A stretch of DNA of 64,000 bases from FEN-1073 sp963780865. Its GTDB lineage: Bacteria > Chloroflexota > Anaerolineae > Anaerolineales > RBG-16-64-43. Within the stretch, counting starts at the first letter, position 1. The number at the start of each line of letters is the position of its first letter. The notes under the pieces are model-generated. The model had not been told where the DNA came from, made no database searches, and worked only from the letters and a program-made list of their open reading frames with translations. The position numbers were made by a program, and so were the translations under genes. The stretch covers positions 1-64,000 of the forward strand of contig CAWADT010000015.1 of the NCBI GenBank assembly GCA_963780865.1. Reading direction: 5' to 3'. Positions 33,783 through 41,619 of this stretch are shown here, in pieces.

Positions 33783-34435
33783 GCCGTCCCTCCAAAAATA
33801 TTCCCGAGCCCTTTCAAAGCTGGGAAAAGAGCAATCGCCGCCACTGCCAATTGATACAACCCGAAGAAAGCCAGCCCGGCCGCCGAGAGGAAGACAAACG
33901 CCTGCCGCATCTTCACATGCAAATTCCGCGCGGCGGAAACCAGGACAATCAACCCGGCCATGACGAGAATCATCACCAGGTAGAACGCAGCCACCAAACC
34001 GATCGCGAAGGCTGGATTCTGCTTCCATCCGGCGACGAGAATCGGGCCGGTGATCAGGCCCCAAAATAAGTACGGGTTCGGATTGAGCAGGTTGATCAGC
34101 ACCGCCTGGAAAAAGTTTTTCGGAGTAGATCCCATTTCCGGGTCGTCCACTGCCGGGAGATTCCGCGCGGTTCGATAGGCGTTTCCCGCCAAGTAAATCA
34201 GAAACAGCCCGCCGATCAGGCGGAGCGCGATCACCCACGCGCCCGGAACCATCGCCAGGACAAAAAGCACCAGCGCGATGATCGGCAGATCGCTGCACAG
34301 CGGGACGAAGGCGTAGACAATCGCCCGGCGCCATCCGCTGCGGACGGATTGCAAAATCACATAGGCCTGCATCGGTCCGGGTTGCACGGCGGCGGCGAAC
34401 CCATAGACGATTCCTTGAAGAAGGTAGGGGATCAT
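33779..34435 (-). CDS. LysE-family exporter
   Basis: 218 residues with six predicted membrane helices. AVQPGPMQAYVILQSVRSGWRRA near the N-terminus is the LysE/RhtB signature, and LINLLNPNPYLFWGLI the second conserved stretch. The family exports amino acids or derivatives. The gene is followed with a four-base overlap by a methyltransferase, so a methylated compound could be handled, but that is only an inference. Confidence 0.85.
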   Translation of the reverse strand: MIPYLLQGIVYGFAAAVQPGPMQAYVILQSVRSGWRRAIVYAFVPLCSDLPIIALVLFVLAMVPGAWVIALRLIGGLFLIYLAGNAYRTARNLPAVDDPEMGSTPKNFFQAVLINLLNPNPYLFWGLITGPILVAGWKQNPAFAIGLVAAFYLVMILVMAGLIVLVSAARNLHVKMRQAFVFLSAAGLAFFGLYQLAVAAIALFPALKGLGNIFGGTA

Positions 34436-34463
34436 GTCAATGGTGCAGTGGCATTCCTATGTG

Positions 34464-34583
34464 ATGTCATCCCGAGCCCGATTTATGGGCGAGGGATCGC
34501 TGACTTTTTCCACAAACCATGCTTCTCTTTATCCACGCGTTACCGATTCCTCGTCGCCCTTTTAGGGCTCCTCGGAATGACAT
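34464..34583. repeat. ATGTCATCCCGAG repeat, copy 2
   Basis: Same ends and internal order as 32825-32947, on the same strand. Confidence 0.85.
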
Positions 34584-34610
34584 ACTGAGTGTGAGCTGCG
34601 AGCCTTTGGG

Positions 34611-34669
34611 ATGTCATCCCGAGCCCCGGTATATGGGGTGAGGGATCGGTGACTCTTTCCACAAATCTA
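34611..34669. repeat. ATGTCATCCCGAG repeat, copy 3, left half only
   Basis: Begins ATGTCATCCCGAGCCCC and runs to TTTCCACAAAT, then ends two bases before the metH stop region; the right half is missing. Confidence 0.8.
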
Positions 34670-34671
34670 TC

Positions 34672-37600
34672 TCATCCCCGCCTGGCCTGCGGCACCATGA
34701 AGTATTTCGCTTCCGGATGGTGCACCACGATTGCGGCGGTGGATTGCTCCGGGATAAGCTGGAACGCGGGAGTGAGCGCCATCCCGAGTTCCTTCTCCAC
34801 GGGCAGCAGATCGAACACTTTGCGGTGATCATCGAGGGCGGGGACGGCGGGGTACCCCCACGAATAGCGCTTACCGCGGTTCGCGGGCAGCTTCAGTTCA
34901 CTGCGAATCATGCGGTGCAAATATTCGGCCGCCGCCTCCGCCGTCTGCACCGCCAGCCCGTGCAGGTAATAGCCTTCCGAATATTCGTCGGCCGTTTCCA
35001 GCTTTTCGAACCGCGCGGTCGCCTCGCGCCCCACCGTCACCACCTGAAAGATCGCCAGGTCCATCACGCCGGAATCCACGGAGGCAAAATAATCCGCCAG
35101 GCACAACCGTTCCTGCTCCGGCTGGCGCGGGAAAGCGAAGCGCGAGAGTTCGCGGAGGGAACCTGTCCCCGACCTCGCCGGATCATAGACGATCAACTCG
35201 TCGCCCGCGGATTGGGCCGGGAAGTATCCATAGGCGCCCTGCGGGCGCAGCCACGGCGCGCGCAACGCATCCCGTTCCATCCGCTCGAGCCGCGCGTCGA
35301 ACTCGCTTCGCAATTTTTCCCATTCCGCGCCGTGGGCGTTCTTGGCCCCCCACGACAGGCGGAAGAGTTCGTCGCGGTCGAGGCAATCGAACACGCCGGA
35401 AAGCGGCATCTCGCGCACCACGTGCGCGCCGTAGGCCGGCGGAACGGGAATCCGAACGCGATGCGCGGCCACCTCCGAACGGGCGGACGCCTGCGGCGCG
35501 GCCGGGGCCGGCAAGGGAAGATTTTCCTCCTCCGCCTCGATCCGGTTGACGCGGATCGCGTCCTCCCGCACGGCCGGGTTTCGCAATTTCTCCATCGTCG
35601 AGAGGCCTTCGAAGGCGTCCTTGCAGTAGAACACGCCGCCCGCATACGGCTCGCGCTCCGCCGCGAAGAGAATCCTCCGCCCGAAGGTGCGGTTAATCGC
35701 CGCACCGCCGATCAGCACCGGCGTGCGCGCTCCGCGCCGCTGCAGTTCCTGCACGACCAGCGGCATTTGGCGGCTGGTGGAAACCAGCAGCGCTGAAAGC
35801 CCGATTGCGTCCGCTTTCTCTTCCTCCGCCCGCGCCACGATCGTCTCCACCGGCACCTGCTTCCCCAGGTCGATGACGGTGAAGCCGTTGTTGACCAGAA
35901 TCGTCTTGACCAGATTCTTGCCGATGTCGTGGACGTCGCCGTAGACCGTCGCGAGGACCAGCTTGCCCTTGGTCACGCCCTCGGCGCGCTCCAGATATTT
36001 TTCCAAATGGGTGACGGCACGCTTCATCACTTCGGCCGATTGCAGAACGAAGGGCAGGATGAGTTCGCCCTTTCCGAACAGGTCGCCCACTTCCTTCATC
36101 GCCGGAAGCAGCAGCGTGTTGAGGATTTCCACCGCGGCGCGGTTGGACTCCGCGCTCGGAATCGATCCCGTGCCGGGAGAGCTCCCCATCCGCTGTTCCA
36201 TAAGCGCGTCGATCTCCTCCTCAATGTGCTCGCGCTTGCGATGGACGATCCGCCAGGGGATGCGATCCGCAAGCTTGAGGCTGGCGGCCTCGTCCGGCGC
36301 TTCGGTTTTGGCCGCCACACCCTCGAAGGCGGCAATCAGCCGCGCGAGCGCGTCGCTTCGGCGGGCGAAGAGAAGGTCCTCGGCCAGTTCGCGCTCTGTC
36401 GCGGGAATGTCCGCGTAGGGTGTGATCTGCCGCGGATTGACAATCGCCATGTCCAGCCCGGCCTGTACGCAGTGATACAAAAAGACCGAGTTGAGCACGG
36501 CGCGCGCGGCGGGGGCGAGGCCGAAGGAAACGTTGCTCACGCCCAGCGACGTGAAAACGCCGGGCAGCTCCTGTCGCAAACGGCGGACGCCCTCGATGGT
36601 TTCGACCGCGGACCGGGCGAATTCCTCGTCTCCGGTGGCCAGCGTAAACGTGAGCAGATCGAAGACCAGATCTTCCGGCGCCAAGCCGAACTCGCCGGTG
36701 ACGATTTCGAAGATGCGGTGGGCCACCTCGAGCTTGCGGTCGGCGCTCTTGGCCATTCCCTGTTCGTCGATGGTCAGCGCGATCAGCGCCGCGCCGTGGG
36801 CTCGGGCCAGCGGAACAAACGCGTCGATCCGCTTGCGCCCGCCTTCCAGGTTGATCGAATTGACGATGCATCGCCCGGGCGCGGCTTTCAGCGCGGCTTC
36901 GACCACCGCCGCCTCGGTCGAGTTGATCACGAGCGGGGCGTCGACCGCCAGCGCCAGCTTGTGGACCATCCACCGCATCAGGTCCGCCTCGTCGGCGCGC
37001 TCGGTGAGCGCGACGGCCACGTCCAAAGCGTGCGCCCCGCCTTCCGTTTGATCGCAGCCGATCTGCGTCAGCGCGTCGAAATTCTCCGCCAGCAGCAGTT
37101 CCTTCACCTTGCGGCTGCCCTGCGCGTTCAGCCGCTCGCCGATCAGCAGCGGCGGCGGAGTTTGCCGCATCGCCACCGCGCGCATTGCGGAAGCCAGTTC
37201 CGGCGTCGTTTTGGGGACGCGCGGCATCCGCGGCCGGCCGCCCACGAGCTCCACCAGCCGCCGGAGATGCTCGGGCGTGGTGCCGCAGCATCCGCCCACC
37301 ACGTTGGCGCCGTATTGCTCCGCGAACCCGGCGAGCTCCCGCGCGAAGGGGTCCGGCTCGAGCGTATAGACCGCCCGGCCGTCGATGTTCAGCGGCAGCC
37401 CGGCGTTGGGGATGACCGAAATGAATTTCCCGGAGTGTTCGCACAGGTAACGCACAGGCTCGCGCATGTGCTCCGGGCCGGTGGAACAGTTCAATCCGAT
37501 GACTTCGACCGGCAATCGCTCCAGCACCGCCGCCACGGCGGTGATGTCGGTGCCGAGCAGCATCCGCCCGGTGGTGTCGAGCGTCACCTGGGCCTGGATC

Positions 37601-38181
37601 GGAACGCGCTTCCCGGTTTCGATGAATGCTTTTTGCAGCCCGAAGATCGAAGCCTTGAGTTCGAGCAGATCCTGCGAGGTCTCCAGCACGACCGCATCCA
37701 CACCGCCCTCGATCAACCCCACCGCCTGCTCGCGGGCGATATCCGCTAGTTCGTCGAAGGAGATGTTCGAGAGCTCGGGATCGTCGGCCGAGGGCAACTT
37801 TCCAGTCGGGCCGATCGTGCCGATGATGAAGCGCGGTTGGGAGGGCGTGGAAAATTCGTCCGCCGCCTGGCGGGCAAGCCGGGCGGCCGCGAGCGTGATT
37901 GCGTGGACTTTATCCTCCAGCCCGTATTCCTTCAGCGTGATCCGGTTGGCGCGGAAGGAACAGGTGATGATCACGTCCACGCCGACCTCGAGGAAGGCGC
38001 GGTGCACGCCCGTGATCACCGAGGGCTTGACCAGCGCGAGGTAATCGTTCAGCCCTTCGGTGGCCCGGCCGCCGTAATCCTCGGCTGTCAGGTTAAGCTT
38101 CTGAATATTGGAGCCCATCACGCCGCCATGCACCAGCACGCGGCTTGCGAGGGCGTCGAGGTATCTGCGTTCGAAAATCAT
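34672..38181 (-). CDS. metH: Cobalamin-dependent methionine synthase
   Basis: 1169 residues, full MetH. The homocysteine domain (1 to ~310) has LVHGGVMGSNIQ, IGLNCSTGPEHM and the zinc Cys pair VGGCCGTTP. The pterin domain (~330-590) has LLIGERLNAQGSRK and INSINLEGGRK. The cap and B12 domain (~620-850) has TVYGDVHDIGKNL, whose His is the cobalt ligand. The C-terminal reactivation domain has RYSWGYPAVPALDDH. ATG 38181 is chosen over an extension that would run into the leader repeats; GGAG lies upstream. A SAM-I riboswitch with terminator precedes it. Confidence 0.97.
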   Translation of the reverse strand: MIFERRYLDALASRVLVHGGVMGSNIQKLNLTAEDYGGRATEGLNDYLALVKPSVITGVHRAFLEVGVDVIITCSFRANRITLKEYGLEDKVHAITLAAARLARQAADEFSTPSQPRFIIGTIGPTGKLPSADDPELSNISFDELADIAREQAVGLIEGGVDAVVLETSQDLLELKASIFGLQKAFIETGKRVPIQAQVTLDTTGRMLLGTDITAVAAVLERLPVEVIGLNCSTGPEHMREPVRYLCEHSGKFISVIPNAGLPLNIDGRAVYTLEPDPFARELAGFAEQYGANVVGGCCGTTPEHLRRLVELVGGRPRMPRVPKTTPELASAMRAVAMRQTPPPLLIGERLNAQGSRKVKELLLAENFDALTQIGCDQTEGGAHALDVAVALTERADEADLMRWMVHKLALAVDAPLVINSTEAAVVEAALKAAPGRCIVNSINLEGGRKRIDAFVPLARAHGAALIALTIDEQGMAKSADRKLEVAHRIFEIVTGEFGLAPEDLVFDLLTFTLATGDEEFARSAVETIEGVRRLRQELPGVFTSLGVSNVSFGLAPAARAVLNSVFLYHCVQAGLDMAIVNPRQITPYADIPATERELAEDLLFARRSDALARLIAAFEGVAAKTEAPDEAASLKLADRIPWRIVHRKREHIEEEIDALMEQRMGSSPGTGSIPSAESNRAAVEILNTLLLPAMKEVGDLFGKGELILPFVLQSAEVMKRAVTHLEKYLERAEGVTKGKLVLATVYGDVHDIGKNLVKTILVNNGFTVIDLGKQVPVETIVARAEEEKADAIGLSALLVSTSRQMPLVVQELQRRGARTPVLIGGAAINRTFGRRILFAAEREPYAGGVFYCKDAFEGLSTMEKLRNPAVREDAIRVNRIEAEEENLPLPAPAAPQASARSEVAAHRVRIPVPPAYGAHVVREMPLSGVFDCLDRDELFRLSWGAKNAHGAEWEKLRSEFDARLERMERDALRAPWLRPQGAYGYFPAQSAGDELIVYDPARSGTGSLRELSRFAFPRQPEQERLCLADYFASVDSGVMDLAIFQVVTVGREATARFEKLETADEYSEGYYLHGLAVQTAEAAAEYLHRMIRSELKLPANRGKRYSWGYPAVPALDDHRKVFDLLPVEKELGMALTPAFQLIPEQSTAAIVVHHPEAKYFMVPQARRG

Positions 38182-38195
38182 GCCGCGCTCCAACC

Positions 38196-38273
38196 TCACC
38201 CCCATCCCCCGTCCCCTTCCCCCTCTCCATATAAATGGAGAGGGGGAAGGGGACGGGGATTGGGGGAGAGGAT
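38196..38273. repeat. C-rich/G-rich inverted repeat in the metH leader
   Basis: CCGTCCCCTTCCCCCTCTCC and GGAGAGGGGGAAGGGGACGG form a ~20-bp perfect stem with an ATATAAAT loop. It sits between the riboswitch terminator and the metH ribosome site. Confidence 0.85.
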
Positions 38274-38297
38274 AAAAAAACCTCTCCGGAAGAGAGG
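38274..38297 (-). terminator. Riboswitch-controlled terminator of metH
   Basis: Minus strand CCTCTCTTCCGGAGAGG followed by TTTTTTTATCC. It lies just downstream of the SAM-I aptamer. Confidence 0.85.
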
Positions 38298-38312
38298 CAA
38301 GAATACCTTCGC

Positions 38313-38433
38313 TTCTCATCTTCCAGAACGCCCGGCCGCGAGGACGGACTTCTGCCGGATTTGGCACCTTCCCCGCGCTGCGGAGTGGTTGCCGAGGCTT
38401 CGTTGGGCCGGTCCCTCAGCCTCTCTGGATGAG
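38313..38433 (-). promoter_or_regulatory. SAM-I riboswitch (S-box leader) of metH
   Basis: On the minus strand: CTCATCCAGAGAGGC, TGAGGGACCGGCCC, AACGAAGCC, CGGCAACC, a long GC-rich P3, GGTGCCAAATCCGGCAG, a longer P4 than in the metY copy, and GATGAG closing P1 with the 5' CTCATC. All core S-box elements are present, so this is a second, divergent SAM-I riboswitch in the same window. Confidence 0.96.
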
Positions 38434-38527
38434 TCGGCGGGCCTGTCGCCTGCCGGTGAATAGAGAACAATTTTATCACAGTAGCGGCGGCTCCTTTCCA
38501 TCGAGCGGGAAGGGTAAAATATCCCCT

Positions 38528-39223
38528 ATGGATAACGAGAAGAGATCCGAACCGCCGATCCGCGCCGTGATCCTGGACATGGACGGATTGATGCTCGATA
38601 CCGAGGGGATGTCGCGCACCGCCTGGCAACGGACGCTGGCCGAACGGGGTTTGACCCTCTCGGATGAAAAATATCTTGAGCTCATCGGACTGACTTTTTC
38701 CGACGTCGGCGTGAAAATGCGGTCCTGGTACGGCGCCGACATTTCTTATGATTCGATTTCCACGCGCAAACTCGCGCTGGTGGATGAGCTCATTGCCGCC
38801 GAAGGCATCCTCCAAAAACCGGGCCTGCCCTTTTTTCTCGCCGCCGTGAACTCCCTCGGCCTGCGCAAGGCGGTGGCTACCTCCACCGCGCGCGAGCGGG
38901 CGATTTACAAATTGAAAGTGGCGGGCGTGGAGGCCCGGTTTGAAACCTTCGCGGGCGGCGACGAGGTGGCGCACGGCAAACCCGCCCCGGATATTTTCCT
39001 GCTCGCTTCCGAGCGTCTGGGCGTTCCGCCGGGGGAGTGCCTGGTGTTCGAGGATTCCGATCCGGGCGTGCTGGCCGCCCGCGCCGCCAGGATGCGGGTG
39101 GTGGTCATTCCGGATCAGAAGCCTCCGTCGGCGGAAGCGGCCGCAGCGGCTTGGCGGATCCTGCCGGATCTGTTCCAAGCGGCTGAGTTTATCCGATGCG
39201 GGATTCACAACCCTCCCCCCTAA
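38528..39223 (+). CDS. HAD-superfamily phosphatase (beta-phosphoglucomutase-like)
   Basis: 231 residues. Motif I VILDMDGLMLDTEG (nucleophile and acid Asp), motif II VATSTAR, motif III Lys in HGKPAPDIFLLA and motif IV VFEDSDPGVLAA are all present, with a four-helix cap between I and II as in subfamily IA. Substrates of this group include sugar phosphates and phosphoglycolate; not resolved. ATG 38528 gives the usual N-terminus; extending further would overlap the divergent metH leader. Monocistronic. Confidence 0.9.
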   Translation: MDNEKRSEPPIRAVILDMDGLMLDTEGMSRTAWQRTLAERGLTLSDEKYLELIGLTFSDVGVKMRSWYGADISYDSISTRKLALVDELIAAEGILQKPGLPFFLAAVNSLGLRKAVATSTARERAIYKLKVAGVEARFETFAGGDEVAHGKPAPDIFLLASERLGVPPGECLVFEDSDPGVLAARAARMRVVVIPDQKPPSAEAAAAAWRILPDLFQAAEFIRCGIHNPPP

Positions 39224-39350
39224 AAAGCACTGCCTCCCCATTTTCCTTCGGAATCTGATTCACAACGGCGCGAATTTCGCAACTCTCCCCCCTAAAAAGC
39301 TCTGTCCCCCCATTTCCCGAAGGAAAATGGGGGGACTATAGGGGGGCGGG
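39208..39350. repeat. CCCCCCATTT-type palindromic repeats, copies 2a and 2b
   Basis: A partial left arm (ACAACCCTCCCCCCTAAAAA to about 39250) is followed by a full palindrome (39281-39350) with CCCCCCATTTCC and GGAAAATGGGGGG arms and CTATAGGGGGGCGGGG. The first overlaps the HAD gene's last codons. Confidence 0.75.
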
Positions 39351-39365
39351 GTATTCGTCGCAGAA

Positions 39366-39713
39366 CTAGTCTTCTTCAATTGTGCGACTCTCAATGTAAG
39401 TAAGAATTGTGTCCAAAACACCGTTAATGTTTCTCATCACTTCGCTATTCCAAAACCGTAAAACTTTATATCCCTTCTCTTGAAGGAAAGCGGTCCGTTG
39501 TGCGTCGTATTCCTTCTGTTCTCCATGCTGGTCGCCATCCACTTCAACGATGATTTTCTTGCGCGGTGCGCAGAAATCCACAATATAAATACCGATTGGA
39601 TGCTGACATCGGAAGCCGACGCCCGCCAGCCGGTGAGCGCGAAGGTGAGCCCATAGTTTCTCCTCGGCATCCGTTAAATTTCTGCGTAATATGCGAGTTC
39701 GAAGATAGGATTT
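39366..39713 (-). pseudogene. DUF559-family endonuclease-like gene without a start codon
   Basis: The open frame codes for ~115 residues covering the whole DUF559 (Vsr/restriction-endonuclease-like) domain: LRRNLTDAEEKLWAHLRAHR, GFRCQHPIGIYIVDFC, IVEVDGDQH with the acidic site, and YKVLRFWNSEV. Upstream of LRTRILRRN the frame meets TAA (39714-39716) before any ATG, GTG or TTG, so no start is available. The nearest ATG (39581) would remove half the domain. The gene looks recently disabled, or begins at a rare codon such as ATA. An intact relative lies at 51934-52338. Confidence 0.65.
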
Positions 39714-39769
39714 TTATTTACTGCGACGTGGTGAAATATTCTCCCCCTTAACCTCTTTCAATTATGCCA

Positions 39770-39837
39770 CAACCCTCCCCCCAAAATCACTTCCCTCCAT
39801 TTTCCTTATGAAAATGGGGAGGCCATAGGGGGGCGGG
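39770..39837. repeat. CCCCCCATTT-type palindromic repeat, copy 3
   Basis: ACAACCCTCCCCCCAAAATC, CCCTCCATTTTCC, GAAAATGGGGAGGCC and ATAGGGGGGCGGG in the same order as copies at 4905 and 39281. Confidence 0.75.
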
Positions 39838-39941
39838 CAAACCTCGGGACAAATGGGAGCAGTGAAAACGAGCGGACCCATAGGGGGCGGGCAAATACGA
39901 CGACAGGCGAGAAGACCCGCTGCGTCGAAAATCATCTATGA

Positions 39942-39970
39942 TTGACTTAACTCCCGCCTTCCGGTAATAT
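39942..39970 (+). promoter_or_regulatory. Sigma70-type promoter of the DEAD-box gene
   Basis: -35 TTGACT (39942-39947) and -10 TAATAT (39965-39970), 17-nt spacer. The start near 39977 would leave a 100-nt leader before GTG 40077. The rest of the gap 39838-40076 shows no further feature. Confidence 0.7.
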
Positions 39971-40076
39971 ATCCGCATTATCAACCAACTATTTCAGCAG
40001 TCGCTGCTTCTGTCATTTGCTAGAGCCTCGCTCGAACCCCTGACATCCGCTTGACTTCTGAAGAAAAGGATCAACT

Positions 40077-41387
40077 GTGAGTTTTCAAGAGTTTAATCTC
40101 GATCCGCGCCTGATGACGAGGATCCATCGCGCCGGCTATCACGAGCCGACCGCGATTTAAAATAGCGCCATCCCGCCGGCCATCGCCGGACGCGATCTGA
40201 TCGGAACGGCGCAGACCGGAACCGGCAAAACGGCCGCGTTCGTCCTGCCCATCCTGCAACGCCTGCTGCCCGGTCCGCGCAAATGCGCGCGGGCTCTGAT
40301 CGTCACGCCCACCCGCGAGCTGGCCGAACAGATTCACGAGGTCATCCGCAGCCTGGGGGCGGAAACGGGATTGCGCAGCGCCACAATCTACGGCGGCGTC
40401 GGCCCGGCACCGCAAATCAAGGCGCTCCACGACGGGGTGGAAATCCTCGTCGCCTGCCCGGGGCGCTTGCTGGATCTGGTCCAACAACGCCACGCCCGGC
40501 TCGACAAAGTGGAAGTGCTGGTCCTGGATGAAGCCGACCGGATGCTGGATATGGGTTTTCTGCCCGACGTAAAACGCATCCTGGCGCTTCTTCCCTCCCG
40601 GCGGCAGACGATGCTGTTTTCGGCGACCTTCCCGCCCGAGATCGAGCAACTGGCGGCCAAGACCCTCACCCATCCGCAGCGGATCGCGATTGGCCTTCAC
40701 GCACCGGTGCAGACGGTCACCCACGCTTTGTTTCCGGTGCCGCAGCATTTGAAATCCGCGCTGCTGCTCACCCTGCTGCGTCGCACCGATACGGAATCGG
40801 TTCTGATTTTCACGCGCACCAAGCACCGCGCGGAGAAACTGGCGCGGCAGATCGGCCAGGCCGGCTTCCGCGCGACCAGCTTGCATAGCAACCGCACCCA
40901 GGGGCAGCGCCAAACCGCGCTCAACGGGTTCAAAGACGGCCGCTATCAGATCATGGTCGCCACGGATATCGCCGCGCGCGGGTTGGACGTGGAGAATATC
41001 TCGCACGTGATCAACTTCGACATGCCCGACACCGCCGATGCCTACATCCACCGCATCGGCCGGACCGGCCGGATGGAGCGGACCGGCGACGCCTTTACTT
41101 TGGTCACCACCGAAGACGGCGATCTCATCCGGACCTTGGAGAAAATCATGGGGAAGCCGCTTCCGCGGCGCACAATGGACGACTTCGATTACAAAGCAGC
41201 GCCTCCGCCCAAGCCGGCGAACAACTCACGCAAACCGCAGCATTCCGGCGCTGCGCGTAAGGCACACAATGCCGGCTCAGCGCGCAAACCACACCAATCC
41301 GCACCCGCCCGGAAACCAAAAACAGCGGCCCCTAAAAAGACGCACCTGGGGTGGAGACAGCGGTACGGAATAGCTGAAACCAGTTAA
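40077..41387 (+). pseudogene. DEAD-box RNA helicase with a stop codon at the Q-motif glutamine
   Basis: The frame starts at GTG 40077 (AAGGA six bases upstream) with FQEFNLDPRLMTRIHRAGYH, then EPTAI and TAA (40158-40160) exactly where the invariant Gln of the Q motif belongs, and continues in the same frame as AIPPAIAGRDLIG. The rest is intact: GTAQTGTGKT, VTPTRELAEQ, LVLDEADRMLDMGF, FSATFPPE, LIFTRTKH, ATDIAARGLDV, YIHRIGRTGR and a basic C-terminal tail. This is RhlE-like. A CAA-to-TAA change would explain it. Full-length protein needs readthrough or reversion; otherwise only a fragment lacking adenine recognition could be made. Confidence 0.8.
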
Positions 41388-41619
41388 TCTCGAATTGGAT
41401 TGTAGGGCGGGACCATGACCCGCCCTACTGATTTAAAGTGCCGCTGCCCAAGCCGGCGATGGTAAATGAAAATATATCGATGGGAGATTTCATTCGCGGT
41501 TTTTTACCGATAAAAAAGGATTCCGCTGAAGGGCTGAATAACTATTCTTTCTTCCGTCCTGATTTTCGCGTACTCTTTCCTCTCCACGAAATTAGCGCAC
41601 AAATTCCTGATTCGCGATT

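Noticed and set aside
33060..34334. A single 424-residue protein covering methyltransferase and upstream sequence
   Set aside because: The N-terminal part is the wrong frame of lysE; the ATGA overlap at 33779-33782 gives the real start.
40077..41387. Alternative genetic code with TAA read as Gln
   Set aside because: All other genes in the window use TAA, TAG and TGA as normal stops with no in-frame TAA elsewhere.
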